Positions 1 through 9,748 are shown, counted from the first letter of the stretch. The stretch is DNA of 64,000 nt from a virus (IMGVR_UViG_3300012211_000003:1-64000); one strand, 5' to 3'. Notes: generated by a model from the letters alone, not told the origin. A program made the numbers and translations.

Positions 1-1
1 C

Positions 2-646
2 AAGGCAACCTATGGACTGGAAGTCAACGGATTCCCATACCACATTAACAATTCGCTGACTGGTTCTTACCAGGGAATCACCAAGACCAGCTTGCCAGAG
101 GGCTTTATCCCGGTCGCCGAGGATGCGGGCGGCGGAAACATCTCGGTTGCGTTGATCGAGCGCAACAAAGGAATGATTAAGTACAAGCCCGGCAACACGC
201 TCAGCATGAAGCATTTCTTCCTGTCGAGCCCGACCCAGATCAATAGCTATCTGTCTTTGGGCGGTAAGGAGGGCGCGAATACCATTTGGCGCGCACAGCA
301 ATCCGGACGAACGCTTGATCTCCAGTGGAGCGCAGTGGAGTATTGTGGCGATACGTTCTTTGAAGACATCGATTGCCCGGATGACACTCTATACTTCATG
401 CACGATCAGATCATTGCCCGGTACGAGTATAAGAAGCTCGGACCTGAAACCTTCGACGGTGGCGACAATGGTTCGTTGCTCTGGCCGATCCCTGGATTCA
501 CTTCCGGGACTGGCAATTGGTACGATCAGCGGATGATGATCACCACGATCAAAGAGAACTGGGGTTCGGTTAACCCGGCGTCAGCCTTTGTGATTAACAA
601 TCTGAGCACTGGACCGTATGCTAATCGCGGTCGAATGCTCCAATAG
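2..646 (+). CDS. Major capsid protein, C-terminal part (partial)
   Basis: The reading frame is open from the first bases of the window, so the true start lies upstream; the visible part is about 214 residues. It is rich in Gly, Asn and aromatic residues with alternating strand-like segments, as expected of a capsid shell protein, but I see no unique signature. The call rests on position: it lies directly before the connector-like genes, is followed by a strong terminator (highly expressed late genes often end this way), and the portal gene is at the other end of the window. A tail or decoration protein is possible. Confidence 0.55.
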   Translation, partial: KATYGLEVNGFPYHINNSLTGSYQGITKTSLPEGFIPVAEDAGGGNISVALIERNKGMIKYKPGNTLSMKHFFLSSPTQINSYLSLGGKEGANTIWRAQQSGRTLDLQWSAVEYCGDTFFEDIDCPDDTLYFMHDQIIARYEYKKLGPETFDGGDNGSLLWPIPGFTSGTGNWYDQRMMITTIKENWGSVNPASAFVINNLSTGPYANRGRMLQ

Positions 647-676
647 TTGTTGTTTGCTCCTTAGCCATTGGGAACT

Positions 677-701
677 GGGGGCCGGAGAGGCCCCCGATTT
701 T
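677..701 (+). terminator. Intrinsic terminator after capsid gene
   Basis: A perfect 7-bp GC stem (GGGGGCC/GGCCCCC, 677-683 and 689-695) with a 5-base GGAGA loop is followed by GATTTTAA. It sits 30 bases past the capsid stop and ends 6 bases before the next start codon. It would separate capsid expression from the head-completion genes, probably partially. Confidence 0.7.
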
Positions 702-706
702 AAACT

Positions 707-1453
707 ATGTCGAATTTAGAATTACCAGCAGACATAAAGCCACGCGACATCGCGCGAATGGCATTGCCGGTCAAGCCAGCGTGGTTTGATAAGGCGCTAC
801 AGAAGATCGTCGGTCTTAACCGATTCGGTGGTCTGAATATCCGAGTGGTCTTTGGACAAGACCCGGAGTTGATGGTTACTGCGTTTGGCGAGCGTCGATT
901 GAAATACCGGGCGGCGACCTCCACGCAATTGATGGAATCCAAGATCGAGGGCCAGTTATCTCGTGTTTGGGAAGACAAGTTTGATATCGGCATTCCTCTA
1001 TGGTTTGCCGAAGTCTGGATTCCACCAGAAGAGTTTGGCAGCGCATCCCAGTGGGAGCGACTGCGCTGGAAGTGGATCAACGGCGTTCGGACAGAGGTAT
1101 TGAATCCTTACCCGACATTTGGCGATTACAGGGAGTGGTTACGGTTCGAACACAAAGAGCCCGGTCGGGGTTCATATTGGGCACCGAATCAAAAGATGCT
1201 CGATATTATCGCCCAGGGCTGGAAGATGATGCAGGAAATGAAAGTCCTGTCGGTCGATGATCAGATTATCCGCAGCTACAAGGAAGCAGCCCGCAAAGAT
1301 GAGGAAGCCGACAACGTGCTACGTCCTGAATTTCAGGATCTGGCAAAGGACTGGGCGAAGCTCGTCAGGCAGGATTTCACGATTGACCAAAATCCAAAAG
1401 GAGCGAAACAGACAGATGGCAGCAAACTTACTACAGGGACTACCGAAGCGTGA
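707..1453 (+). CDS. Phage structural-region protein, unknown
   Basis: 248 residues, not recognised. It starts with ATG just after the capsid terminator hairpin. The protein is soluble-looking, rich in Trp, Arg and Lys, with an acidic and Lys-rich C-terminal half and no membrane segment. The position immediately downstream of the capsid gene suggests a head-associated or connector role, which is inference only. The next gene starts inside its last 38 bases. Confidence 0.6.
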   Translation: MSNLELPADIKPRDIARMALPVKPAWFDKALQKIVGLNRFGGLNIRVVFGQDPELMVTAFGERRLKYRAATSTQLMESKIEGQLSRVWEDKFDIGIPLWFAEVWIPPEEFGSASQWERLRWKWINGVRTEVLNPYPTFGDYREWLRFEHKEPGRGSYWAPNQKMLDIIAQGWKMMQEMKVLSVDDQIIRSYKEAARKDEEADNVLRPEFQDLAKDWAKLVRQDFTIDQNPKGAKQTDGSKLTTGTTEA

Positions 1454-2417
1454 GCAAGGTTCCGGATTAATCATCCCGGATACCTTCATAGCCCAACCCG
1501 ATCCGATTGACCGACGCGATCGTTACGTGATCTCGCCTGGCGAGACTCTGAAACTGGCGCATCGGCAGCTTTGCCGACTCAGAGTTCGCCAAGGATATAT
1601 TGAGCGTATTTTTCTAAATACGCCGATCAACTACAACTTCGACGCCGAGGACCTCCAAAGGTTCGATGAAAGTACACTTCCTCGCGGACACAAACGGGTT
1701 GAGGTCGACTATCCGGTAACCCAGGTGCGCGACCTTTTGCAGTATCGCGAGAATGGCTTGACCGACCTTGAGGAACTGGTGGGACTGAGCGTCACCGACA
1801 TTGAAGACATCGAATCGGTGGTCTTGCCACCTGTCGAAACCTATTTGTGGCAGTTGAAGCTCTATCTCGAAGATCCTCAGTATGCAGAGACTGCAATCAG
1901 AGCCGCACGAATCGACAACCAGTTCAAGGAAATCGCGCGCCAGACATTGCATCGCATCCTCAAAGGTGTCGAGCAGGCATGGGCATATCAGACTTTGCAC
2001 CTTGACGAGCGAGAGGCTGAGATGCAGGACCGGATGATGCCCAGCGGACGTGGACAATCGCAGTTGAGCGCCCGCGAACGACATTTCTATAAGAACCTGA
2101 ACCGAACGCCTCCAGCCGGACGACGGATGGAGCTCGAAGGTGAGCGCGATAATCCCGGTGGAATCAAGAGCTTCCTTGCTGAGATTGTGGGCGGAAAGCA
2201 GTCAGAAGAACTGTCCAGAAAAGACGACCAATTGACACAGGCAATGGCGATGATCGAAGCTCAAAACGAGCGCATCGAAGCCCTGATGAAGATGCAGGAA
2301 ATAAACAGTAAACCAGCGGTCACGGAGGCCCCGAAGAAGGTGGCACCACCGGCGATGGTGCCAAAGGTCACCGTTGCCACTGTTAAGCCAGCAGAGACAC
2401 CGAAAGCCGGACAATAA
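1416..2417 (+). CDS. Phage structural-region protein, unknown
   Basis: 333 residues. The ATG at 1416 is chosen because AAAAGGAG lies about ten bases upstream; a longer frame from 1257 would overlap the previous gene by almost 200 bases. The N-terminal two thirds looks globular and charged. The last 80 residues contain a Glu/Lys/Gln-rich helix with coiled-coil character and then a Pro/Ala/Lys-rich tail. No family recognised. The stop abuts the next ATG, so the genes are probably co-translated. Confidence 0.65.
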   Translation: MAANLLQGLPKREQGSGLIIPDTFIAQPDPIDRRDRYVISPGETLKLAHRQLCRLRVRQGYIERIFLNTPINYNFDAEDLQRFDESTLPRGHKRVEVDYPVTQVRDLLQYRENGLTDLEELVGLSVTDIEDIESVVLPPVETYLWQLKLYLEDPQYAETAIRAARIDNQFKEIARQTLHRILKGVEQAWAYQTLHLDEREAEMQDRMMPSGRGQSQLSARERHFYKNLNRTPPAGRRMELEGERDNPGGIKSFLAEIVGGKQSEELSRKDDQLTQAMAMIEAQNERIEALMKMQEINSKPAVTEAPKKVAPPAMVPKVTVATVKPAETPKAGQ

Positions 2418-3083
2418 ATGAAGATCGTAGATGTAATCCCTCAGATCTATTCAGGTCTGGGGGAAATAGACCAGCAGAAGCTACCAATGGCGATTGTTCT
2501 GACGAAGTTGAACAGCGTCCTGGCAATGAATCTGAAGAAGCTGAACCTTTCCAGCCTCAACTGGTTTATGACCTCGTTTACTATCCCGGTATTCGATCAG
2601 ATCAACGACTACGATGGCTTTCCCGGTGACTGGGGCCGCGAGCTGCACGCCCAATACACTTTGGACTATGCGAGATGGGCGGCTCTCGATTTGGTCAACG
2701 TCAACTATCTGGACGAGATTGGAGCGGGTCAGCGACCGACCGCTGGAATATACGGGACTCCGCCGCATCTGAAGATTCGCAATATTCCCCGGGGGGCTGT
2801 TGCCGTTCAGATTTGGTATGAACCAGATACGGCGCCACCGGTCAATTGGAGCGCCGATCTCAATCCGATAGTCAGGGCCGGGTTTGAACCCGGGATAATC
2901 GCCGAGACCCAATTTTTATGCGCTCCGTTTGTCGTCGGCGGTCTGTCGAAGGAAATCTATGCGGTCATTATCTACGAAAAGGATCAATGGCAGGCACTTC
3001 AGGATGAATACCGGTATCGTCCGAGAATGACCGGCAGGGTACCGAAGCGCGGGTTTAGAGTAGGTGGGCGTCGATGGCTATAG
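2418..3083 (+). CDS. Head-tail connector candidate
   Basis: 221 residues starting directly after the previous stop. The N-terminus (about 1-60) is helical, followed by strand-rich sequence with several Trp and Pro. The C-terminus is strongly basic (RVPKRGFRVGGRRW), which could contact DNA or the portal. Size and place between capsid and tail genes fit an adaptor or stopper protein; no motif proves it. It overlaps the next gene by 10 bases. Confidence 0.5.
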   Translation: MKIVDVIPQIYSGLGEIDQQKLPMAIVLTKLNSVLAMNLKKLNLSSLNWFMTSFTIPVFDQINDYDGFPGDWGRELHAQYTLDYARWAALDLVNVNYLDEIGAGQRPTAGIYGTPPHLKIRNIPRGAVAVQIWYEPDTAPPVNWSADLNPIVRAGFEPGIIAETQFLCAPFVVGGLSKEIYAVIIYEKDQWQALQDEYRYRPRMTGRVPKRGFRVGGRRWL

Positions 3084-3733
3084 ACTTCACGACTATAAAA
3101 AACGAGGCGATGGCGATTATCAATGTCTCGACCGCGACCTATGGAGTCCACAACGGTAATCCATCGTTCTTTGATACGTTTATAAACGACGCGATTTATG
3201 ATGCAGATGTCGATGTTCAGACCGCGATTGTCCAGAATCCTAAGCACTCGCAGCGACCGGGATACCTGACGACCGTAACAGTCACGGACGGTGCTCTCCT
3301 GCCAGCGGCGATCGGCGACATTGGACCGATTGAGGTAACGACTACTGCCGGGGCTATTCGCACGGACAGGAAAGTCAGTATCGGCGATCTGGAGTTATGG
3401 AAAGCCGATAGTACACACGTCCAGTTTGGGGCGCTCGATGACGTTGAAGGACACTTTGCGCTGGCTGGTGATCGTATTCATTTTATCGGAACGCTTTGCA
3501 CGATCACCATTCCACGGATTGTGCGCGGTGCAGCCTCAGTGCTTTATGCTCCGATGGAGTATTTAAACACCGTCCTGGCGCTGGCGGTTGCAAAGGTTTT
3601 GCTAAAAGACCCTGAATTTGCTTTCCAGTCACAGACGGCTATGAGCGTCGGGATGGCTGGTCTTCAGGCGATTGGACGCGGAGAATTGGTTGTGCCGGAA
3701 CTGCGACCAGCAATGATGCAGCAGGCGGCCTGA
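3074..3733 (+). CDS. Head-completion protein candidate
   Basis: 219 residues. It begins with a short helix containing a D-F/A-I repeat, then long strand-rich stretches, and ends in a helical Ala-rich segment. It resembles in layout the product at 5289-5804 (short helix, strand domain with I-x-F/I-G-T), suggesting two related connector-type proteins. Function is inferred from position only. It overlaps the upstream gene by 10 bases, indicating translational coupling. Confidence 0.5.
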   Translation: MAIDFTTIKNEAMAIINVSTATYGVHNGNPSFFDTFINDAIYDADVDVQTAIVQNPKHSQRPGYLTTVTVTDGALLPAAIGDIGPIEVTTTAGAIRTDRKVSIGDLELWKADSTHVQFGALDDVEGHFALAGDRIHFIGTLCTITIPRIVRGAASVLYAPMEYLNTVLALAVAKVLLKDPEFAFQSQTAMSVGMAGLQAIGRGELVVPELRPAMMQQAA

Positions 3734-3759
3734 TTTAAATTGCTTGATGGAGGAATGTT

Positions 3760-4017
3760 ATGTCAGTAAAACTTAATGTTACACAGGTCGCACTAACAAC
3801 CGCAGCGGCGGTGGTCAAGGCGGCCAACACGGATCGCAAGGGCGTGACTCTTCAGAATGACTCGGCTGTCGATATGCTCTGGGGCGATAGTTCGACCACG
3901 TGTTTTAATCGATTACAGCCTGGCGAGAAGACTGTAGTTACCAGCTTCTCGAAGCTCTGGGCGAAGACCGCCAGTTCCACCGGAAACATGAACGTCTCGA
4001 CAGAAGCAGAGGTCTAG
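3760..4017 (+). CDS. Small strand-rich virion protein, unknown
   Basis: 85 residues with a good ribosome site (GGAGG, seven bases before ATG). The sequence is Thr/Val/Ala-rich and strand-forming with one Cys and ends VSTEAEV, typical of small decoration or adaptor proteins. No family recognised. Confidence 0.55.
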   Translation: MSVKLNVTQVALTTAAAVVKAANTDRKGVTLQNDSAVDMLWGDSSTTCFNRLQPGEKTVVTSFSKLWAKTASSTGNMNVSTEAEV

Positions 4018-4053
4018 GCGCAGCGCACAAATTTGATTAGAAGGAGATTCCAA

Positions 4054-4680
4054 GTGAAGAATTTACGACAGCAAATATTGGCGCTTATCGCCGTGATACT
4101 CGTTTACGCAGTGATGGTGATTCCGTGGGGAACGCCCGGCGTCGGAGCGTTCGCCGGTTCCGATATTGTTCGCGCGAGTACCCTCCCGGCATCTTGTACA
4201 CCTGGACGAGCACCGGCATATCTTTTGACCGCCTCTCCGTATGGTCTCTACACTTGCTCAGCGACTGGGATAATGGTCTCGGCTGGCAACATTGGCGGCG
4301 TCAACGGTTCGTCGATCCAGTTATTAACAGCGACGGCGACTATAAACGGTGCAGCCGCAGCCACGATTTCGGCAACTAACCTGATTCCGGCTGGGTCGCT
4401 ACTGATGGGGGTTACCGTTCGAGTCTTGACGACATTTTCCAATACATCATTGACCAGCCAGACAATTGGGGATGGCACCACAGCCGATCTATTTGGGACT
4501 GGCATTGCGCTAACCGCAGGCACGACCACTACGTACGCAAACCAGAAGACTACGTTTACGCCAAAGATATATCAAAGCGCAGCCAGCGTGGTTTTCACCG
4601 GAACGGGCGCAAGCTATGCCGCAAATGGCTCGGTCGAAGTCGTGATCTATTATTATGCACTGACCGCCCCGACTTCTTAA
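4054..4680 (+). CDS. Secreted or anchored fibre-like protein with Cys module
   Basis: 208 residues from GTG 4054, chosen because AAGGAG sits seven bases upstream; a TTG 21 bases earlier is in frame but has no ribosome site. Residues about 4-30 form a hydrophobic signal peptide or anchor, unusual for a virion gene. Next comes a short Cys module (LPASCTPG ... GLYTCSA) that recurs in the proteins at 11385 and 13218. The rest is Thr/Ser/Ala/Gly-rich beta sequence like a fibre or appendage. Location in the structural operon argues for a virion or surface role. Confidence 0.6.
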   Translation: MKNLRQQILALIAVILVYAVMVIPWGTPGVGAFAGSDIVRASTLPASCTPGRAPAYLLTASPYGLYTCSATGIMVSAGNIGGVNGSSIQLLTATATINGAAAATISATNLIPAGSLLMGVTVRVLTTFSNTSLTSQTIGDGTTADLFGTGIALTAGTTTTYANQKTTFTPKIYQSAASVVFTGTGASYAANGSVEVVIYYYALTAPTS

Positions 4681-4717
4681 TTGTAGCAACGATACAATTT
4701 CAGCTTTTGGAGGATAA

Positions 4718-5272
4718 ATGATTTACGCAAGCAAAAGACATCTGATGGAAGTCCAGAAGATTACTCACAATGGGACGTTCAGCACGCGCGCCGGAATGGT
4801 CCAGGGGAAGACCGGCGACCTGCTGGTTTACGATCCGGCTGATGTGGTTTATGTCGTCGGTGAAAACCCGCGCAACAATCCGCACAACTGGCGACTGGTC
4901 TTTGCGTCAGACTTCGAGAAGGATTTCGAAGTTTACTCAAAAGACGACCGGAAGCTTGACCCCATCCCGACCGACATGGGCGTTCACCAGTTTGACGAGA
5001 ACGGTGTTTTCCTTGGCTACAAATCACTGGTCGATATTGAAGCTGAGAAAAAGGCAGAGGCGGACAGGATCGCAGCAGAAAAAGCCGAGCAGCGACGACA
5101 AGCTGAAGAGCAAAAGGCGCTTGAGGCCAAACAGAAAGCCGATGCCAAGAAGAAGTCGGACGCCGAAGCAAAGGCCGCGCTGGATTTGGAAGACGCAAAA
5201 GCAAAGGCCGACGCCGAAGCAAAGGTAACCAAGCCGATTCCCGCAGCTACCGAAATCGGGGAAGTCAAATAA
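4718..5272 (+). CDS. Structural-region protein with coiled-coil tail
   Basis: 184 residues; GGAGG precedes the ATG. Residues 1-105 look globular and include V-G-E-N-P-R and a V-H-Q-F-D-E-N-G-V-F segment. From about 106 to 170 the sequence is an uninterrupted Ala/Lys/Glu/Gln helix, a long charged coiled coil, ending in a short Pro-containing tail. It could be a scaffold-like or tail-assembly protein. Not recognised. Confidence 0.6.
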   Translation: MIYASKRHLMEVQKITHNGTFSTRAGMVQGKTGDLLVYDPADVVYVVGENPRNNPHNWRLVFASDFEKDFEVYSKDDRKLDPIPTDMGVHQFDENGVFLGYKSLVDIEAEKKAEADRIAAEKAEQRRQAEEQKALEAKQKADAKKKSDAEAKAALDLEDAKAKADAEAKVTKPIPAATEIGEVK

Positions 5273-5288
5273 CAGCTAAAGGTGAGTA

Positions 5289-5804
5289 GTGGCGTTATCC
5301 GATGGAGAGATTGCAACTCAAGTTCTTAAACGTCTCGGTCTTCCAATAGAGCAGAGACCTAATATCTTTGTGCATATTCCGGCGGCCCGCGTGGCAGTCG
5401 CGCGCGCTGCTGGATTCTCCCAGGATGAATCACGGAAAACTCTCCAGCACATTTTCACACCGTTATCCATCGCGTCACAGGCGATTGACCTTTCGTCTTC
5501 GGTCAACCTGGACCCCAAAACAGCAGAGCCGATGTTGATCACCTATCCTTTCCCGGCTGTCCGCGTGGGATCGGCAATCGCGATCTACAAAGCGGATTAT
5601 CAACTACTGCAATTGGGAACGATTCGCAGCGATCAAATCTTCTATGCGATGGAGGGGAACGTTATCCACTTTCGCAATAAAACAACGGTCACCGGAACGG
5701 CCTCGATCACCAGCCAGATCGTTCCACTAACAGCGAATTGGCCGGCGGGTCGGTACGAGATCGAGTTGATCGACGAAACCGCATCCAGATTTGGAGGACG
5801 ATAG
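5289..5804 (+). CDS. Connector/tail-completion protein candidate
   Basis: 171 residues from GTG 5289 preceded by AAAGGTGAG. An N-terminal helix is followed by strand-rich sequence with Y-A-M-E-G-N-V-I-H-F. The general layout resembles the product at 3074-3733. The stop codon shares one base with the GTG of the next gene (TAGTG), so translation is coupled. No specific family recognised. Confidence 0.55.
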   Translation: MALSDGEIATQVLKRLGLPIEQRPNIFVHIPAARVAVARAAGFSQDESRKTLQHIFTPLSIASQAIDLSSSVNLDPKTAEPMLITYPFPAVRVGSAIAIYKADYQLLQLGTIRSDQIFYAMEGNVIHFRNKTTVTGTASITSQIVPLTANWPAGRYEIELIDETASRFGGR

Positions 5805-6400
5805 TGACAGAAGAACTCTACGTCCCTGAATGGATGCGCGACATCAACCCGGAGCTTCAGCAACGGATCGACCGCGAGCAACAACAGCGTCGGCGAGCCA
5901 ATGAAGCGCAGTTGCGGCCTAGAAATGAAGAACAGAGGTTTTTCAAGCAGTGGCAAGGGGAGGCCGACTCAGCGACCGCACACCTAAAGACCCTGGCAGG
6001 AATCGGAGCGCCAAAGGCAGATGTTGATAATCAGAGACTCAGATTGACGGACGCGCTGGTTCATCTCGGAAGGTTCGAGGAAGCATTACTAACTGCCCCA
6101 GATGACCAGACGCGTCACCATGTCAGGAAAGTCATTGCGGCAGTTGATAAGGATGATTCACGGGTCTGTAAATGCGGCGACGTTTCACGTGTAACAAAAG
6201 TCGGGGAAGGCATACTTCCTGGTTCGCATAAGAAAGATTCGATCTTTAGCCCGGTCCATAACAAGATTACACCCGTGGTGGTCTGCGCGAAATGCGGATC
6301 GATGAACGTCACCCCGGCTGTTCCGGTTCATCATCAGGGATTTGAAAAGACTCAGGCTGAGAAAGAGGCTTTTTCGCGGTACGTCAATCGGCAGAGGTAA
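5804..6400 (+). CDS. Zinc-binding protein in tail operon
   Basis: 198 residues; the GTG start overlaps the upstream stop by one base and follows GGAGG. The N-terminal half is an Arg/Gln/Glu-rich helix. A C-terminal domain holds C-x-C (VCKCGD) and C-x-x-C (CAKCGS) separated by about 36 residues, which would bind one zinc ion. Zinc ribbons are not common in connector genes; a chaperone or assembly role is possible. Function unknown. Confidence 0.6.
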   Translation: MTEELYVPEWMRDINPELQQRIDREQQQRRRANEAQLRPRNEEQRFFKQWQGEADSATAHLKTLAGIGAPKADVDNQRLRLTDALVHLGRFEEALLTAPDDQTRHHVRKVIAAVDKDDSRVCKCGDVSRVTKVGEGILPGSHKKDSIFSPVHNKITPVVVCAKCGSMNVTPAVPVHHQGFEKTQAEKEAFSRYVNRQR

Positions 6401-6401
6401 G

Positions 6402-8246
6402 ATGGCGATCTTTCGGCAATTCGTACAGTTCGTGGAAGGATTTATCGGCGCAGCAATAGTTAGCCTGGCGCTGACCGTCAACCACATTATCAGTCCGTCT
6501 CAGAACGTGCTGTACGATTCGCTGGGAATCCTGACGACCTTCAGGGGTAGCTCTGCCGGTCCTACAAATGTCGGTGGTCAGTATCTCCATCCTCTCGGCG
6601 ACACCTTTGCGACCTCAAACGGTGGAAATGTCATTCAGTATCTCGGAAAATCCGCGTGGTTTATCGGCGGCTCTGGAGCGGTCAAGACCACAGACCCGAC
6701 AACTCCGTCAACAATTGTCACGATTGGTACAGGCGGCTCACTCCTTCAGATAGCGATTGTCTCTGCTGGTCACTACATCACGGCGGTCCAGGCCGGGTTG
6801 ATTGCACCGGCAGCGGTAACCATCGCCGGACGGTCATCGCTGGGTGCGGGTTTCACTGGTAAAAACACCGGGATTTACTCAATAGTAATTACGAAAGTTC
6901 GATCATCGACTGGGGCTGAGAGCTTGGCATCCGATTCGTCAAATGTCATCTCGGTAACCAGCCAATCGATTCGAGTGGAGTTTGGCTCAGCGCCGACCGA
7001 TGGATCAGACCTGTATATCATTTATGCGACTGGTGCGGGCTTTGGAACCTCAGGACCATACTTCAAATTAATGGAGGTCACTGAAGCTACGGTAAATGCG
7101 TCGACAACCGATAGCATTGCGCGGGCAATTGAGATCGAATGGGCAGACTCAGACCTGTTGCCGATCAAGCCTCCGCTCGACAACTTCCCACCGGAAGCCG
7201 GGAACTTCGTGTTCACGCTCGGTAACGTAATGTGTGTGGCGGGTACCTTTGGCGGCGTCGGGCTGTCGGTCTCTGTACCGGGTCAGCCAGAGGCATTCCC
7301 GCCAGATTTCGCGTCGTTCCTTCCAGAACAGATCATCGGAGTAGCCAAAGGTCGCGCTCAGAATGGGTTTGCTTATCTTCTGTGCGCCAACTCGGTTCAC
7401 GCAGCGATGTATACCGGCGCTCCCGGCGCTCCTGTAATCGTTAGACCGGTCTGGGATACTATAGGCTGTTCTGGTCCGGCGTCGGCTTGTGTTGCCGGAA
7501 CGACTCTCTATATGGCAACCCCTGATGGTTCGCTTGTTCGGACGGGCACCAGCGGCGAGCCCGATACACTCTTTGGAACGCCAATCGACGCTCAGATAAC
7601 CGGCTGGACTCCCGCGAATATTGTGGTCGCTAATGACATAAAGCGGAAGCAGGTTGCATTTATTCACGGTCAGGAAGCATACTTGTGGCAGTTTAAGAGT
7701 ACGCCGAGTTCGGACATCATAAGTTCTGGCGTCTCAGTCGGTGGTGATTCACCCGGCGAAAGCGTGTCCCAGGGTCGATGGAGCGGAACAATCAATCTGG
7801 CGGCTGTCACAGGTTCAGGTCAACCAACGGGGACGATCACCAGCGCGATTACTCTTGGTGGACGTCTGAAGATGTTGAGCCACGAATCATCAAACTACAA
7901 TATCTACACCTTGGATGACGGATCGACCGGAGTATCGACATGGTTCTTTACTACTGGTCATCAGGCATTTGGTAATCCGGACATAAAGACTGTCACTGGT
8001 TTCCAACTTGGATACGATTCGACGACAAGTCCGACTATCACGACGACTATCTATAAGAATCTAAATGTCTCGTCCGGTGTTTCAGGGCCATCGTTTGTGA
8101 TGGACTCGACAAAGAAGATTACGAGCTGGCAACCTACGAACATCGATCAATGTGAGTTCGCGGCAATCAAGCTGGCGGGAGTCGGCGCAAACCAGAAACT
8201 GCGATTCCTTCAGGTCAAAGGCTATTCATCGGGGGTCAAAATATGA
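6402..8246 (+). CDS. Large tail structural protein, propeller-like
   Basis: 614 residues. ATG 6402 lies one base after the previous stop and follows GAGGTAAG. The protein is Gly/Thr/Ser-rich with many short strands and aromatic turns such as YLWQF and IGVAKG, a layout seen in beta-propeller stabilisation or hub proteins of short-tailed phages. A hydrophobic stretch at residues 10-30 may be a buried helix. The stop overlaps the next start (ATGA). A tail tube or hub is the likeliest role, from place and size rather than homology. Confidence 0.5.
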   Translation: MAIFRQFVQFVEGFIGAAIVSLALTVNHIISPSQNVLYDSLGILTTFRGSSAGPTNVGGQYLHPLGDTFATSNGGNVIQYLGKSAWFIGGSGAVKTTDPTTPSTIVTIGTGGSLLQIAIVSAGHYITAVQAGLIAPAAVTIAGRSSLGAGFTGKNTGIYSIVITKVRSSTGAESLASDSSNVISVTSQSIRVEFGSAPTDGSDLYIIYATGAGFGTSGPYFKLMEVTEATVNASTTDSIARAIEIEWADSDLLPIKPPLDNFPPEAGNFVFTLGNVMCVAGTFGGVGLSVSVPGQPEAFPPDFASFLPEQIIGVAKGRAQNGFAYLLCANSVHAAMYTGAPGAPVIVRPVWDTIGCSGPASACVAGTTLYMATPDGSLVRTGTSGEPDTLFGTPIDAQITGWTPANIVVANDIKRKQVAFIHGQEAYLWQFKSTPSSDIISSGVSVGGDSPGESVSQGRWSGTINLAAVTGSGQPTGTITSAITLGGRLKMLSHESSNYNIYTLDDGSTGVSTWFFTTGHQAFGNPDIKTVTGFQLGYDSTTSPTITTTIYKNLNVSSGVSGPSFVMDSTKKITSWQPTNIDQCEFAAIKLAGVGANQKLRFLQVKGYSSGVKI

Positions 8247-9748
8247 TTTCCAATGACGCCTTGATGAAATTGCGGTTTGAAGAACTCCAGCAGCAGGTGC
8301 GCGATCTTCAGACACAGACACAGACCCTGCAGGAGCAGGTTGCCTCTGGAGCGACCGGAACGCCTGGTGCGCCATCATCCGGGTCGACAGTCCCGACTGG
8401 CGATATAGTGAATCAACTCCGTAACTCCGACTTCACTTATCCCGATTCGACTTACAACCCGACATCAACCTACGCGGCGAAGGCAGACCGACCGGCAGAC
8501 TGGTACGCGCGACTGGCGACAACCGCAACTCAGTTCACGGAAAACAATGGCGCCACTGAGTCGCCGGAGTCCGTCAAGCTTCTGAAGTTCTCAAATACCG
8601 GGGCGATCACCACAGGGACAAAGAATCTTGCGGTCTCTGATTCGCTATTCGTTGCCGGAGATGCCACGAGCGAGGTCACGATTTCCGGGGCGGGAGCATC
8701 CGGAGGAATTCATGATTCGATAATCGACACATTCACCGACGCTAATCATGTGGTCATCCATGACAACGCCATCGATTCGGTCATTCAGGCACTTACCAGG
8801 GTATGGCCTGCCAGCACTCCCACGGCATGGAATAGACAGCGCGGGACAATCGAACTCGGTGGAGGATGGTGTATAGCTTCTCCACTTATCCAGAACCTTC
8901 CAGATCCCGGAAAGACTCTGTTTGGTCAGGCGATATTCAAGTTGAATAGCGATGCCGGGATTACGAGTCTGCCAGCGGGAACCGGTTTGCAGTTCTCGTT
9001 GTGGGACAATACTTCGACGATCAAAGCTACAGTCGAGGGCGCGGTATTCGATATTACCGGATCGATCATCAGCGGGGCGGGCGCGGTCACTCGTTATTAC
9101 ATTCTCGAGGTCGTGATTTCCGAGTCCGAGACTTTCTTTTCGAATGTCGCATCGCCGTTGACAATCGCCAGCACGCCAGACCCGACGAATATAAGTCCGG
9201 GGCAAATAAAGGTCTCCTGGCAGAAATTTAGCGCGGCGTTCAAGTACAGACTTTGGCGGGCAGATAGTGTTATAGGCGCTACTCATTTCTATCTGGTTGA
9301 AGAGGTCGAAACCGGAGTCACTGAGGTCAACGATAACGGTGGTCGAAACGGGACATCGAGAACGATTGCGGCAAAAAACCAGAAAGCACTGGCGATTTTC
9401 AAGGATTTCAGTGCCCAGATAACCACCGATTGGCAACGCGCGTTCTTTCCGATCAACGTTCCGACGACCTATAACAAGGCAGCGACAACAGACAAGCTCT
9501 GGCTTCGGATAGATTTCGTGGACTCAACTGGCGCATATGTCGCGGTCGACCCGCTGGCGGTTGCAATTGACAGAGTCGGATGGTCAAATAGCCGCGGGAA
9601 CTGGGCAGCGTCTTCGCTCGACATCGGATCAGGAGCGCAGATAGTATCTGGAAGCCCTGACCCCACAGCCGGCGGCGGTGGCGGAGATCCGGGAGATGGC
9701 GGAGGTGGAGTCGGAGGGAGAGGGGAGATCGGCTTCCTGCCGTTCTAA
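8243..9748 (+). CDS. Tail fibre/appendage protein
   Basis: 501 residues, coupled to the previous gene through ATGA. The N-terminus has a Gln/Leu coiled-coil (residues about 8-36), followed by a Gly/Pro/Thr linker and long beta-rich sequence. The last 30 residues are a glycine-rich tail (GGGGGDPGDGGGG) ending GEIGFLPF. A short coiled coil, beta shaft and Gly-rich tip fit a trimeric fibre. One segment (K-V-S-W-Q-K-F-S-A-A-F-K-Y-R-L-W-R-A) looks like a fibronectin-type strand pair. Receptor specificity unknown. Confidence 0.55.
   Translation: MISNDALMKLRFEELQQQVRDLQTQTQTLQEQVASGATGTPGAPSSGSTVPTGDIVNQLRNSDFTYPDSTYNPTSTYAAKADRPADWYARLATTATQFTENNGATESPESVKLLKFSNTGAITTGTKNLAVSDSLFVAGDATSEVTISGAGASGGIHDSIIDTFTDANHVVIHDNAIDSVIQALTRVWPASTPTAWNRQRGTIELGGGWCIASPLIQNLPDPGKTLFGQAIFKLNSDAGITSLPAGTGLQFSLWDNTSTIKATVEGAVFDITGSIISGAGAVTRYYILEVVISESETFFSNVASPLTIASTPDPTNISPGQIKVSWQKFSAAFKYRLWRADSVIGATHFYLVEEVETGVTEVNDNGGRNGTSRTIAAKNQKALAIFKDFSAQITTDWQRAFFPINVPTTYNKAATTDKLWLRIDFVDSTGAYVAVDPLAVAIDRVGWSNSRGNWAASSLDIGSGAQIVSGSPDPTAGGGGGDPGDGGGGVGGRGEIGFLPF

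Noticed and set aside
1257-1415. Upstream extension of the gene starting at 1416
   Set aside because: It would overlap the previous gene by almost 200 bases, and the SD clearly serves ATG 1416.
4779-5222. Long minus-strand ORF opposite the coiled-coil gene
   Set aside because: Arg/Leu/Pro-rich antisense shadow of an Ala/Lys/Glu coiled-coil coding region; no ribosome site.
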